A stretch of 64,000 bases of DNA from Paragorgia papillata (taxonomy: Eukaryota > Cnidaria > Anthozoa > Scleralcyonacea > Coralliidae): positions 4,805,001-4,869,000 of the forward strand of contig JAWNZC010000001.1 in assembly GCA_035771165.1 (NCBI GenBank). Direction: 5' to 3'. The stretch's first letter is position 1. Every line of letters begins with the position of its first letter. Below, in pieces: positions 23,578 through 35,210 of the stretch. The notes under the pieces were generated by a model that saw nothing but the letters and a program-made list of their open reading frames with translations, was not told the DNA's origin and did not search any database. The position numbers and the translations under genes are program-made.

Positions 23578-26500
23578 CTGTCGTGACAGTTGTATGGCCA
23601 TTTTCTGACAATGCTGTAGTAACTCCGAAATAGAACCATCCTTATTTCGTAACTCCCTTAACTTCGACTCCAGTGCTTCTTCAAGAGCTGTACAATTACG
23701 ACACTTGTCATGTTGCTTCTGGAAATGAAAAGTTCACTCTTGTGAATTAATCCCAATTCAAATGGTTGCACTCAAAACCATACGAATACCAGAACTAAGA
23801 AACACCTCGGAATTTTATCTGATTTCGGACAGTTGGAAAACGTTTTCAACCATCCTATACGAATAGGGTTTCAAGTTTTCACAACTCGGCTTCCCGTGAA
23901 AATAGTGGGAATTTTGGCTTTCGGAACATAATTAACAATTATTCGCCGAAGGCGAGGTGAATATCGGTGTATAATAACCGAGACGAAGTCGAGGTTATTA
24001 TTCACCGATATTCACTGAGCCTGAGGCAAATAATTGTTTTAGTATAAATACACATTTTCATACTTTTAGGAACAGCATTTTCTTTAAAATTGTTAATTTC
24101 CTCTTCTGTCATTGACAAACTGGCTGGCGGCCATTTTGAATAAACGCTGTAGGTGATTATCGAGAATTAATCCGAGGTAGCTCGACCAATCATCGCACGA
24201 GATTTTCTATAATCACCTGTGTATTTATACTAACGAACAATAACGTGATTTTTACTTTGGCTTTCCAGCTTGGGTAAGCTTTGCCAAACTGTTACCGCAT
24301 CACCAGGAATTGATGACAAAATGGCGGCCGCTTAAGGGCTAATTTACATATAGTCCTTATAAAATGACATCCAATTTTGAACAGTAAATATATGTAAACG
24401 CCGTCTTAGATAGATTCTTGCTACCTGTTTGTTCAGCGCACGAAGTTTTGTTTTGAGCATTTCAGTTTCATCAGTGACTCTTGTTAGTTCCTTCGTCAGT
24501 TCGTCAAGCTGACGTTGTCTTTCTCTAAAATGCAAAAAAACGCTAGGTAATATATACACTGAGCGACCGAACTTTTAGAGAAAGCGATACTCCATTATTT
24601 TTAAAATCAAATCTTACTTTGAGTTGTCTTTCAATGCTGATTCTAACTGCATTTTAAGAAATGATAACTTGGAGTCTCGGCTAGCCATTTCCTCTTTGTG
24701 CCTTTGACATGTTGAATTCATTTCCGCGGCAGCCTGAATATCAAATATATTTACAGAGTGTCAGTTAGGTGTGCCATTCTCCGTCCGTCTGTCCGTTTGT
24801 CCGTCCGTCAGACAGACACTGTATACCACGGCATGTACTGTACTGTACTGTACTGTACTGTACTGTACTGTACTGTACTGTACTGTACTGTACTGTATAC
24901 ATACTGTACTCTATTGTATTGTACTGTACTGTACCTTTGCGATAATACTTTGTATTCTTCCATCACATTTAGTTTTAGTCTCCTCCACTTCATTTTTCAT
25001 GCTGTCCATTTCTTTTGTCCTTTTCATTATTATTTCTTTTAACTCTTTCACTTGTTCGTAAAATGTTTCAATCTTTTCTTCATGTTGTGCAATTATTTCT
25101 TTGTATTTTTGCAGATTCTGCTCATACTCGGCCTCCTGAAGATATATGAATGAAATAACACATGGAGTTAAAGTGAGTTACGTATTAGTTTGAACTTAGG
25201 AGGATTAGTCCACAGGGACGTAGGCAGGATTTTGAAAAGGGGGGGAGCCGAAATCAAAATAAATTTTTAGTGGGGTCCGGGGGCATGCTCCCCCGGGAAA
25301 TTTTGAAATCGAGAGTCGCTGAAATGCCATTTCCTGGCTTTTGGAGGAAGATTTTACAGACTCTAAAGGTTAAAAAACGTCATATAAAATACTCAAAACA
25401 CGCAAACGTCACATAGATACTCAAAATGCATACACTCAGTAGATTGAATACACTGTTTACAGTTTATTTCCTGACACAATTCACATTGCATCAGTTTTGT
25501 AGTTACATGTCTGTCGTTTTATATCAAACTGGCTACGTCCCTGTTAGTGCATTAGAGTATCATAGTTTGTAAAAGTTGCTCGTCTACACGCGTAAAAACG
25601 CACAACATGTTCACGCCTGTTGGAACAACGCAAAACAATCTGTTGATTCGACAACGTTGTTCGTGCATCCAACATGTTGTTATGACATGATGAAATATCA
25701 ACGGTGAACAACAATGTTACAACAATGGTGAACATGGTTGATGTATTAACACGTCCCTTGTTGAAACAATGATGAACAATGTTGTTCATTTATCAATGTT
25801 GTTCACATATGTCAACAAGTTGTTACAGCATTGTTCAGGCAACAATGCTGTAACAACTTGTGAGATTTTTACGCGCGTAGGTTAGCGTAGTCTTTAGAAA
25901 GACTGTTAGTGTCGCGGTGTAGTGACTGACATTTCCGACGACTTCAACAGCGGTCCTCCTCAGAGTCAAGTAAAACGTTTCTATCAGGTCTGCCTATGTG
26001 TCTGGTTCAGGTCTGGCAACACAACATTACATAACGTCTTACAATTTGTCTCAGATCCCAGAACGGAAGGTAAGGTCTCACAACGTAACGTAAGGTTTCA
26101 CAATGTAACGCCAGGTCTCACAATGTAACGTAAGGTCTCACAATGTAATGTCTCACAATGTAACGTAAGATCTCACAATGTAACGTAATGTCTCACAATG
26201 TAACGTAAGATCTCACAATGTAACGCCAGGTCTCACAATGTAACGTAAGGTCTCACAATGTAATGTCTCACAATGTAACGTAAGATCTCACAATGTAACG
26301 TAAGGTCTCACAATGAAACGTAAGGTCTCACAATGTAACGTAAGGTCTCACAATGTAATGTCTCACAATGTAACGTAAGGTCTCACAATGAAACGTAAGG
26401 TCTCACAATGTAACGTAAGGTCTCACAATGTAACGTAAGGTCTCACAATGTAATGTCTCACAATGTAACGTAAGATCTCACAATGTAACGTAAGGTCTCA

Positions 26501-29500
26501 CAATGAAACGTAATGTCTCACAATGTAACGTAAGATCTCACAATGAAACGTAAGGTCTCACAATGTAACGTAAGGTCTCACAATGTAACGTAAGGTCTCA
26601 CAATGTAACGCCAGGTCTCACAATGTAACGTAAGGTCTCACAATGTAACGCCAGGTCTCACAATGTAACGTAAGGTCTCACAATGTAACGTAAGGTCTCA
26701 CAATGTAACGTAAGGTTTCACAATGTAACGCCAGGTCTCACAATGTAACGCCAGGTCTCACAATGTAACGTAAGGTCTCACAATGTAACGTAAGGTCTCA
26801 CAATGTAACGCCAGGTCTCACAATGTAACGTAAGGTCTCACAATGTAACGTAAGGTCTCACAATGTAACGCCAGGTCTCACAATGTAACGTAAGGTCTCA
26901 CAATGTAACGCCAGGTCTCACAATGTAACGTAAGGTCTCACAATGTAACGTAAGGTTTCACAATGTAACGCCAGGTCTCACAATGTAACGTAAGGTTTCA
27001 CAATGTAACGTAAGGTTTCACAATGTAACGTAAGGTTTCACAATGTAACGTAAGGTCTCACAATGTAACGCCAGGTCTCACAATGTAACGTAAGGTCTCA
27101 CAATGTAACGTAAGGTCTCACAATGTAACGCCAGGTCTCACAATGTAACGTAAGGTCTCACAATGTAACGCCAGGTCTCACAATGTAACGTAAGGTCTCA
27201 CAATGTAACGTAAGGTTTCACAATGTAACGCCAGGTCTCACAATGTAACGTAAGGTCTCGCAATGTAACGTAAGGTCTCACAATGTAACGTAAGGTCTCA
27301 CAATGTAACGTAAGGTTTCACAATGTAACGCCAGGTCTCACAATGTAACGTAAGGTCTCACAATGTAACGTAAGGTTTCACAATGTAACGCCAGGTCTCA
27401 CAATGTAATGTAAGGTCTCGCAATGTAACGTAAGGTCTCACAATGTAACGTAAGGTCTCACAATGTAACGTAAGGTCTCACAATGTAACGTAAGGCGGGT
27501 CTCACAATGTAACGTAAGTCTCACAATGTAACGTAAGGTTTCACAATGTAACGTAAGGTTTCACAATGAACGCCAGGTCTCACAATGAAACGTAAGGTTC
27601 TCACAACGTAACGTAAGGTCTCACAATGTAACGCGAGGTCTCACAATGTAATGTAAGGTCTCACAATGTAACGCAAGGTCTCACAATGTAACGTAAGGTC
27701 TCACAATGTAACGCAAGGTCTCACAATGTAACGCAAGGTCTCACAATGTAACGTAAGGTCTCACAATTTAACGTAAGGTCTCACATCACAATGTAACGTG
27801 AGGTCTCACAATGTAACGTAAGGTCTCACAATGTAACGTAAGGTCTCCAACGTAACATATAGGGTCTCACAATGTAACGTAAGGTCTCCAACATAACATA
27901 TAGGGTCTCACAACATTACATAACGTAAGTTCTCACAATGTAACGTAAGTTGTGCGTACTTACGTGTACATTTAATTTCTCTTGATGTTCAGCTATTGCT
28001 TTATACTTCACTTTTAGCTCTTCACGCAACTGACTTACAAGTTTTTGTAATGAAAGGTATTTCTGATATAGTCTCTGAAAAATTGAAAATAATTTTGTGT
28101 CATGACGATTCATGACTAACAAAATTTCACCAACCTGCCATAAATGTTCCAAATACTGGTACAGGTACTATAGAGATGCACCAGAATTTGGTTCCAGCCA
28201 GTAAAAATAATTCGCCAATAGACGTTATTGGGGGATTGGTGGCAAGCCTCAGGGGGATGCCACCCCCCTGATCATAGGTAACCATGGCAACCCCGCCACA
28301 GCCCACCTCCAGGCACCAGTCACACTATCAAGCAGTGGAAATATATATACTTACCTTGCATTCTATCAGGAGTGGGTGGGTCAACACAATGCAAAGCAAG
28401 AATCCCCACCTATCAACTCAATGAACAGCGCGCGCAAAACCAGTCAAGCTCAGACCATGCTGACAAGACTCTGATGAACGCTGAGATAATCCCACATATT
28501 ATATATGAGTGACCGCTGACCAAGTATCTATTACATAGATAGCGCGCGCAAAACCAGTCAAGCTCAGACCACGCTGACAAGACTTTGATGAGCGCTGATA
28601 TAATACCACGTATTATAAGCGCGCGCAAACCAGTCAAGCTCAGACCCACGCTGACAAGACTTTGATCTGCTGACTAGCATTGTCTCCTTTTTTACCTTGC
28701 CTAAATTACATTTAGCCACATTTAATTTTGGTTCTCCTAAGTTTTGGCTCCAACATCAGCTAGACTACAGTAGTTTACACTGCTGTATGTTCTTTAACCC
28801 ATTCCTGCCTAAGCTGGTCAAAAATGGTCGCATTATTGCAAGGCTGGTGGAACAGGTGGGGCTATAGCCCTGCCGTTCCCAATATCCATAATTATGGGGA
28901 CCCCCCATGAGGCTAAAAATGGCCTAAATTTGCTAGGGTTGTCAAAATACAATCCTTATCATTCTATTGATGAATTTGCCCCTCCAATATAAAACATCTT
29001 CCAAATTCCAATGCCATTGCTTTATTGTTTTACTTTGTCTAATGCCAGACAATTTTTCTCATCAAAGAGAGAACCTTCAGACATCCTGGGCAGCTATTGG
29101 TGATACATAACTCGCTTTTTTGGAGTGGAGGGGGCCAGGGGAGGGGTGTCACCAGGTTGGGGGTGTCAGGGCCACTGAGAGATGGGGGGATGGGGGGGGG
29201 GGCAAGTTGCCACTAGGCCCCTAACTTGAGAAGGGCCCCCTAAAATTTTTGAGATTTGAGTTTTTGACATAAGAAAACACGAGGCCCAGAAAGTGTAAAG
29301 ATCAGTAAGTAACACTAACTTCATTTTTAGCCAACCCAGGAGACCAATTGAGAACACATGTAGACACAACCCTATAATGTGTGATGTCATCAGGGCCCCC
29401 CAAACAACCCATGTGACATCATCAGGGCCCCCAAATCGATAATTTGCCCAAGGCCCCACAATTTCTCTTAGCAGTCGTGGGTATAACAGTCTTTGGCTGA

Positions 29501-31328
29501 CAGAATTAACCTGTTTAAATATAAAAATATCATTATCATTATTTTATCTTTCAAGTGAATTACAGTCGTTGGCACGTAAGTGTGTACACCGCCCGTCAAA
29601 ACATGTTTTATGTCAACGTCAAAGTTAACTGTTTACCTTGGAAACGTATTAGGTTTTCATTGAACCAATGCATTATTGTCACATGAATGTGCCCTTAGCC
29701 AATCACATCTCGCCAATCCCACGGTGTTGATTTCAAAACGGTTAACTTTGGCTTAAATTTAGAACATGTTTTGACAGGTGGTGTACACGCTTAGGTGCCA
29801 ACGACTGTATTTCCCATCCTGTGAGTTCATTTGTTCCTTTGATCATTTGTTCATTCTTTCATTCATTCATTCACTTCATTTATTCGTTCCTTCATTCATT
29901 TGTTCCTTCACTCATTTTTTGTTTGTTCGTTCGTGTGGAGTCAATAGTGATATTTTTGACACAACCTTTTTTATGCCAAACAGGGCACCACTTTATCTCT
30001 GTGTCTGGTTGGTTTATAGGCCAGTTGCACAATGTCACGCATGCATCATTTTTTAAGGTGGCCAATACTAAACGGAATTTAACTATTTTTAAAGAGAAAT
30101 AATTCCTGATGTTAATTAATCTTCAGAAGTTGTTGAATTTCTTTCATTTACCACATTTGTTATGCATGTAGCCCACCAAAAGTATGCCTATGGCCTGCCA
30201 AAATTATGCCTGTGGCCTGCCAAAATTATGCATGTGGCCTACCAAAATTATGCCTGTGGCCTGCCAAAATTATGCCTGTGGCCTGCCAAAATGGTGCATG
30301 CGTATGATCATGCAAGGCAACTTGCGTATATACACACCACAGAATAAATAACCAGAAGTCTGACTTGTGTGAAAACTTGTCCATTTTTTTCTCATTGAGC
30401 ATTACACCATCCTACACCATCCTGGTAAGTTCCACTGGCACTTTTAATGGTCAAATTATCCAGTGGAACTTACCAGGAGGCCATCGGATGGTAAGTGATG
30501 CAGTGACACGATGATGATGCTTGAGATGCCGGGAGGGTAAAAAGCTTGTGGGACTTACCACAATGGCGTACAATAGCAACGTTTGATGTGCGTGAGGCAA
30601 CATGCACAAGGACACTTACATCAAAGGTGCCGACACAGAGTCTGACTTCTGGTTGTTCTTTATGTTAAAATATAAACACCATGTTAGATCTCCTATATCA
30701 AATCCTCAGCAAATTACAGTGTGGAGGTTGATGCTAATATGCGTTGAATTATGCATCACCGATTTAATAAGGAAAAAACCACTGTCATGATTTTCGCTTG
30801 TTTATTAATTATTATAATTAAATTTATAATTGCTTCAAAGCTTCAAAATTTGCCTAAAATTTACCAGATAGTATTGCTTCGTTCTTTCAAAACCGCTCGG
30901 CCAATATTTCGATTACACATTGTGTAAACATTTTTGTTACAACGCACTTATGCGACCATAGCAACGAACGAAGCTTTTGAAATTTGAATACCTTGAACCA
31001 AGTACAACCATATTTTACTATCAAACAATACCTCGTAATCTTTGCTCGTTCGACGAGATTCTGAATACTTGCTAGACAAAACACTTCCTTCGAGCCGTGG
31101 CCGTTCGGTTTCTCTTATCGAATTTTGTATTGTAAATCCCCTGACCATGTCGACTGTCCATTTGACATCGTCGACACTGCACTGACTGCTTCGTCGACTG
31201 GCGGACGGAGTGCGAAGGGAGACGGGAGGAAGCTTCGTTGAGCTTTCGTTCTTCTTGTTAGGAGAGGTTGAAATAAGACTTGAAAGACTTTTCACTGTAG
31301 GCTTTAAGTCCGTTTTGATTCGTGACAT
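23578..31328 (-). CDS. Unrecognised coiled-coil protein, 5' part (six exons)
   Basis: Exons inferred from GT-AG sites with matching phases, in coding order: 31032-31328 (ATG at 31,328), 27964-28074, 24935-25135, 24618-24733, 24425-24524, 23578-23718. They join into 322 residues without a stop, and the donor at 23,577 shows that more follows. Residues 1-99 are Ser/Thr/Lys/Arg-rich and probably disordered. From about 100 on the sequence is long heptad-like helix rich in Glu, Lys, Gln and Leu (LVSQLREELKVKYKAIAEHQ; IIAQHEEKIETFYEQVKELK; LDELTKELTRVTDETEMLK). A Cys pair, CRNC, stands near residues 280-283. Small exons between these could have been missed, and no 3' exons were placed. No function is assigned; a cytoskeletal or ciliary role would be a guess. 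Its first exon seeds part of the tandem array. Confidence 0.75.
24836..24934. repeat. (TACTG)n microsatellite abutting a splice donor
   Basis: Two pentanucleotide blocks (about 24,836-24,896 and 24,905-24,934). On the minus strand the repeat reads GTACA and its first unit is the donor of the 24,935-25,135 exon (AAAG|GTACAG). Confidence 0.9.
25213..25543. mobile_element. hAT-like non-autonomous element
   Basis: Ends CAGGGACGTAGGCAGG and inverse of CTGGCTACGTCCCTG. Flanks TTAGTCCA / TTAGTGCA, an 8-bp duplication with one change. Shares internal GGGGGCATGCTCCCCCGGGA with 11,889-12,281. Intron of the coiled-coil gene. Confidence 0.75.
25560..25880. repeat. Inverted-repeat element rich in ACAACATTGTT words
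   Basis: Ends GTAAAAGTTGC...ACACGCGTAAAA and TTTTTACGCGCGTAG. Multiple GTTGTTCA/TGAACAAC and CAACATGTTG words between. Intronic. Confidence 0.5.
26040..27955. repeat. 20-bp satellite CAATGTAACGTAAGGTCTCA, about 1.9 kb
   Basis: Roughly 95 tandem units of CAATGTAACGTAAGGTCTCA, with recurrent variants: GCCAGG for GTAAGG, GGTTTCA for GGTCTCA, and shortened units lacking AACGTAAGGTCTCACAATGT. The variants recur in groups, so the array grew in multi-unit blocks. It ends right beside the 3' boundary of the 27,964-28,074 exon, inside the next intron of the coiled-coil gene. Confidence 0.97.
28428..28675. repeat. Three direct repeats, GCGCGCAAAACCAGTCAAGC
   Basis: GCGCGCAAAACCAGTCAAGC, then TCAGACC..GCTGACAAGAC, starts at about 28,431, 28,543 and 28,620. 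Each is followed by GATGA.CGCTGA.ATAAT or a shortened form. Intronic. Confidence 0.8.
28790..29110. repeat. Dispersed repeat related to 3,460-3,560 and 7,265-7,530
   Basis: AACCCATTCCTGCCTAAGCT at the left. GGCCTAAATTTGCTAGG ... CCTCCAATATAAAACATCTTC matches about 3,462-3,552. AGAGAGAACCTTCAGACATC then CTGGGCAGC is the inverse of the 7,280 motif. Confidence 0.6.
29563..29807. mobile_element. Tc1/mariner-type MITE, 45-bp inverted repeats
   Basis: CAGTCGTTGGCACGTAAGTG, then TGTACACCGCCCGTCAAAAC, is mirrored at the right with few mismatches. TA on both sides. 245 bp, no transposase. Intron 1 of the coiled-coil gene. Confidence 0.82.
30166..30300. repeat. 22-bp minisatellite, six units
   Basis: About six copies of TGTGGCCTGCCAAAATTATGCC. 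The open frame across it is a by-product. Confidence 0.9.
30418..30655. repeat. Inverted repeat plus dispersed repeat
   Basis: CCTGGTAAGTTCCACTGG and its inverse (30,420-30,478) are followed by a copy of the repeat also seen at 8,110-8,295. Confidence 0.55.
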
Positions 31329-31396
31329 TACAAGAATAACCACAGCGCTGATATCGTAAGGTAGCTTCCCATGACTTGTAGTCTTTTATACAAAAA
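31146..31396 (-). other. Source segment of the fragment repeated in the array
   Basis: This stretch, covering codons 1-61 of the coiled-coil gene plus about 70 bp of 5' flank, recurs once per array unit at 95% or better identity by eye. The break points are CATGTCGACTGTCC at one end and CTTTTATACAAA at the other. It is the only copy continuous with the rest of exon 1. Confidence 0.88.
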
Positions 31397-31399
31397 TTT

Positions 31400-33206
31400 T
31401 AGACCATGTTTACACAATCTCGAAGCGTTTGTACATCAGCTGGAGTTTCCTTGTTGTTTTAACACCCAAGACAAGAAGAACGCCAAGCCTTAAACGTACA
31501 ACAGCGTAGTTTAACACCTATGTTACCAGTAATGCCATGAAAAGATGTTTTTGTACACAACACGCGTATCAAAATATTGACCTTTGGCTTTCACAGCGCT
31601 TGAAGGAGGAGAGGGAAGAGACTGGTCACTGGTACCGTATTTGAATGAAAATGGTGGAAGTCAACAATGGAAAAGACAGAAAGTCTTCTTGAGGTTAGTA
31701 GGAATTTTAGGTATAAAAGTAAAGAAAGGTTATTTTGTTATTTCTACGGCGTTTTCTCTAAGGTTAAAGCGAATTGGTAGCCTTTTTTTAGCATCAACCA
31801 TGACACTATAAACGTGTACCCGGTTTTATACACGTGCCTTGTAATTTTTGGTTTGGGTGTCAGCAAAATGTTAAAAATTAATATTTACATTGACTTTATT
31901 GTTACCAATATTGGGACTATATATTTTTCTTAACTAAAGACAAAGTAGATGCATCTCAAACACTTGTTCTCAAACCCCTGCTTCTTACTCACCAGCTTTA
32001 GGTGAAATGGAGAGAAGTCAAATGGCCCCAATGCCTGTAGCAAGACCTATTGTTTATGGGTTAATTCCTGCTGTTTTATGTAGAATTTGGGGTGCTGGGG
32101 TTCTTTGTCCCCCTGAGAAATTCTTGCTGGGGGAGGGGGTTAGCCTCTAGGCATTTTAAGGCAATGACTCATCATAATTTTAACAAATTTTGTCAACTCC
32201 CAGGGCTAGGTAATAACAAAACTCTATGCCTATGCTACTGTTATACACACCTTGGCATACCTTTTATACTAAATTGTACATTTCCCAATTCCCAGGTTTT
32301 ATATACAGAGGCCGCGGAACCGGGGGGCACTGGGGGCAGATGCCCCACCCCACTTTTTACAAAATTGGAAAATGTGCCCTTTTTCTGAAATAAAAATGCC
32401 CTTTTTATAAATGTGGCATGTGGCGGTTACAGTTTACGGCGGCATATTGCATATACTAGGAAGAATTAATGTACTCTACTACCCTTTTCATAGAAGTATA
32501 ACATTGCTATTTGCTGTAGAAAAGAGTGACTGTGCCATTGCCCGAGGAGTGACGTAAAAGAGTTATTTATAAAATATGATATAATGTAAGTTTCCAGCAC
32601 ATTGGTGCTACTTGAAGTGTTCTGTTTCTAAAAGAAATGCCCATGACCAAGAAATTATGTTAAAAACAAAATGGTGGTGATGAAATGGAAGTAATGGAGT
32701 AATTAGTTGCTGGGTAACACCAAGATGTTTTTTTATGAGATGTTATATAAAATAAAGAGGCTTTAATGTTACTAATACTCTATTCAGGCTGCTCTATTTT
32801 TGGCATTTGTACAGAAACAAAATTGCATAAAATCTGATAATAAAACAGTGAAGAAATATGTTGAAGGGAAATCAACTCTTGTTCAAGATAGCGAGGTTTT
32901 CGAGATAACCGAGTTTGAGATAACGAGGTTCTCACTGTAATAACTGAATTAATCTGTCTGTGGGGTGTGGCTGAGCCCACAGTCAGGTAAATATATTGGG
33001 CTGAATACTGTCAGCGGTCACTATCGTGAGAGATCAGTGAGGGATAAGAGTCGTATTTTTGCTATCTTTGTAGGTATATATATATATATATACCTACAAA
33101 GCAACGCTCACTACCCTTGTGGAAGTTTGAGCACTCTGGGCCCATGTGCACTTCATGCTATCTGAATGTACTTCACTGATGCTGTCCCACATGCGGTTGT
33201 CACTGA
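31400..33206. other. Intergenic spacer before the array; no gene seen
   Basis: Contains the 5' flank of the coiled-coil gene, a repeat with GGCCGCGGAACCGGGGGGCA at about 32,310-32,420 (hAT-like start, no right end found), and a perfect 36-bp palindrome CTTTGTAGG(TA)nCCTACAAAG at 33,067-33,102. Short open frames show no family features. Confidence 0.55.
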
Positions 33207-33292
33207 CGATCGCATGTGTATAAGTAATTGATGAAATTCATTCAGATTGTTCCAAGCTACACTGATGAGCGAAACACCGTGTCTGTAGATTG

Positions 33293-33323
<31 letters not shown>

Positions 33324-33743
33324 GGTCAGTGGCTCTACCTAACCATAGTTAAGCAATCGTTAACACTGCGGTACAAAAAAATCAGAAGCGTCTTTTCCTT
33401 TTCTTGCCATTGGCGTTCTTATTACGTTGCTTTTCATCAGTTCCGTTCAGCTCTCGTTCCGTCACCGTCTTTGAAATGCCATTCAATGTCAAGCGTTGAA
33501 GATGCCGCACTTCAGATATAAACGCCGTACATAGGAATCTTTTTTGAACTGTACGTGTACGGGTAACCTTCTTTAAGTGAGGCAAACCAGTTAAACAGAC
33601 TTTTTTCTTTCCCATTCTAGTAGGATTGATACATAAGATAGTTTAGATAATAAAAAAACTAGAGTGCTGTGTAGGCAGTGTTTTAGATAGAGCAAAGTGA
33701 AAAGGTGGTAAACTGCCGAGACTAGTTTTGATAACGAAATTCT

Positions 33744-33772
33744 GACGTTTCGGACGGAGCCCTTCATCACAG
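33744..33772 (-). ncRNA. Degenerate hammerhead-ribozyme-like motif (one per unit)
   Basis: On the minus strand: TGATGA, stem GGGCTCCGTCC, then GAAAC and GTC. This is the order of a type-I/III hammerhead core (CUGAUGA - stem II - GAAA - UH), but the first core C is G. The same motif lies at about 37,977, 42,781, 47,046, 51,714, 56,111 and 60,797; units 4 and 6 read TGATAA, a second core change. Such motifs occur in Penelope-like elements and retrozymes. Activity is not expected from these copies. Confidence 0.35.
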
Positions 33773-33929
33773 TAAAATATGTTTTGAGATATTGTCATAC
33801 AGTATTAATGTATTTATTGATATCCAAGAATCTCGTTAGTGTAGTGTTTTCAACTTGAAGTAAAGTTGGTAACGTTTCGTTTGCGGCTTTTGTTGTGCAA
33901 GCTGTCGTAAGTGTAGTTGAACTCTGAAA

Positions 33930-34005
33930 ATTTTGAGCTCTATTGGCGGGACTCGAACCCAAAACCTGTCGAATACTGGCCTGACTGGTTCCGTAACGTG
34001 ACGCG
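33930..34005 (-). repeat. tRNA-like remnant with B-box
   Basis: The minus strand reads GGGTTCGAGTCCCGCCAATAG, a tRNA T-arm/B-box followed by an acceptor-like end. Units 4 and 6 keep it; units 2, 3, 5 and 7 have lost CTCGAA(C). No full cloverleaf could be folded by eye, so this is a SINE or tRNA relic rather than a tRNA gene. Confidence 0.4.
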
Positions 34006-34790
34006 AGATTAATATTGAAGGTTTGTTGTCAGAATGATACAAACCGGATTATTTTAAGCTCCCTATGTCAAGAACTATTCTTTTTTTATTATTTTTCTTG
34101 GTCTAACGTCAGAAATGTTTTACTCTAACGCCAGACAGTTGCCGTGGTTTTGTTAAGAACGAAACTACACTGTGATGATTATGTAGCGCTTTATTTATAT
34201 ATTATGTCACGATAAATGAATTATTGTCGAGTTTTATCAACAACGAAACGACACGCAATATTCTTGGCGCTATATGTCCTTGTTAATGACGGAATGATTC
34301 GACACGCAATCAGTTGCTGGGACTGTCCTTGTTAATGACATCAGGGCTGAAGGAGTTTTATTTAGAATATAGAACATTTTACTATTAAGAAATACCACGA
34401 TACCCGATGTTGTTAGGACCGGGTCTTAGTTATTACTTATTCACGTTCGGAAACTATGGGTTACCGACCGTAAAGACATTGCCTATGTTGGACATGTAAT
34501 GTCCATAACGGGATATGTTCGATAAAACAAAATTAAATATGTCAAAGAGTATACATTAGCACCATTACTGGAGAATGAATTGGTCCAATCAGTGGGCTTG
34601 TCTATCCTGAAAAAAACAACCTGACTCTTGAGTGGAAGATGTGAGACGCCTTGCACTATGGCCACCTAAAAACAAAGCTTTGATTAAGTCCTAACAGCCA
34701 GCCGGTATTTCACTAGAAACACGCCCATAACATTGGCTTGTAGCGTTATGAATATATTACTGGCGTGGCCAGCTTAAAAGGCGTTTGCTG

Positions 34791-35115
34791 ATTGGCTAAC
34801 TTAATCAAAACTTTGCTGGTGGCTACGATTATATAAGGCGACGTCTCACTGTAATGTAATTTTTTTGTTTGTAACTCTTTCCCCTCGAACGGGTAAATAA
34901 GTGAAAACGATTTTCTATACCGATCTTTTATTAATTTTATGCGAATAGAGAAGTACACGGAAATTTTTAGCGTTTTTGTTCCAGGAATAGCACTCGATTA
35001 ACTTTGTTTACGCGTTTCTACAAGCACTTCTGGTGATTTTTATTGGTTACTCTTATGTGACGACATGACGAGAAACAGGTTTAAACGGGTTTATCTAACT
35101 TTCGTTTTCGTGCAG
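34791..35115 (+). promoter_or_regulatory. Core promoter and 5'-UTR intron of array copy 1
   Basis: Inverted CCAAT box (ATTGG, 34,791) and TATATAAGG (TATA at 34,830-34,836), with a likely start near CTCACTG at about 34,857. A good donor GG|GTAAATAAG (34,893) and acceptor TTTCGTTTTCGTGCAG (ends 35,115) frame a 223-bp intron in the leader. The ATG lies 95 bases after the acceptor. All elements are kept in all seven units. Confidence 0.65.
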
Positions 35116-35210
35116 TCCTTCCAGTAAACTATACACGAAGAGAACAGACCACAGAATTTTCGTTGCTTTAAGGCTTTTGGAGATTTCTTTCTAAACTTAC
35201 TACCAAAACA

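Noticed and set aside
26040..27955. Regular 20-bp repeats as a possible CRISPR array
   Set aside because: No spacers between repeats, eukaryotic context, no cas genes: it is a satellite.
31584..31811. 75-codon plus-strand frame upstream of the coiled-coil gene
   Set aside because: No ATG in good context, no recognisable domain, no supported splice partner.
33382..33615. 77-codon minus-strand frame with a KKRKRR tail, repeated in the array units
   Set aside because: Frame is broken by indels in units 2, 3, 5 and 7 and by the SINE in two of them; no sign of constraint.
33930..34005. Functional tRNA gene
   Set aside because: T-arm/B-box is visible but no A-box or full cloverleaf; B-box is deleted in several units.
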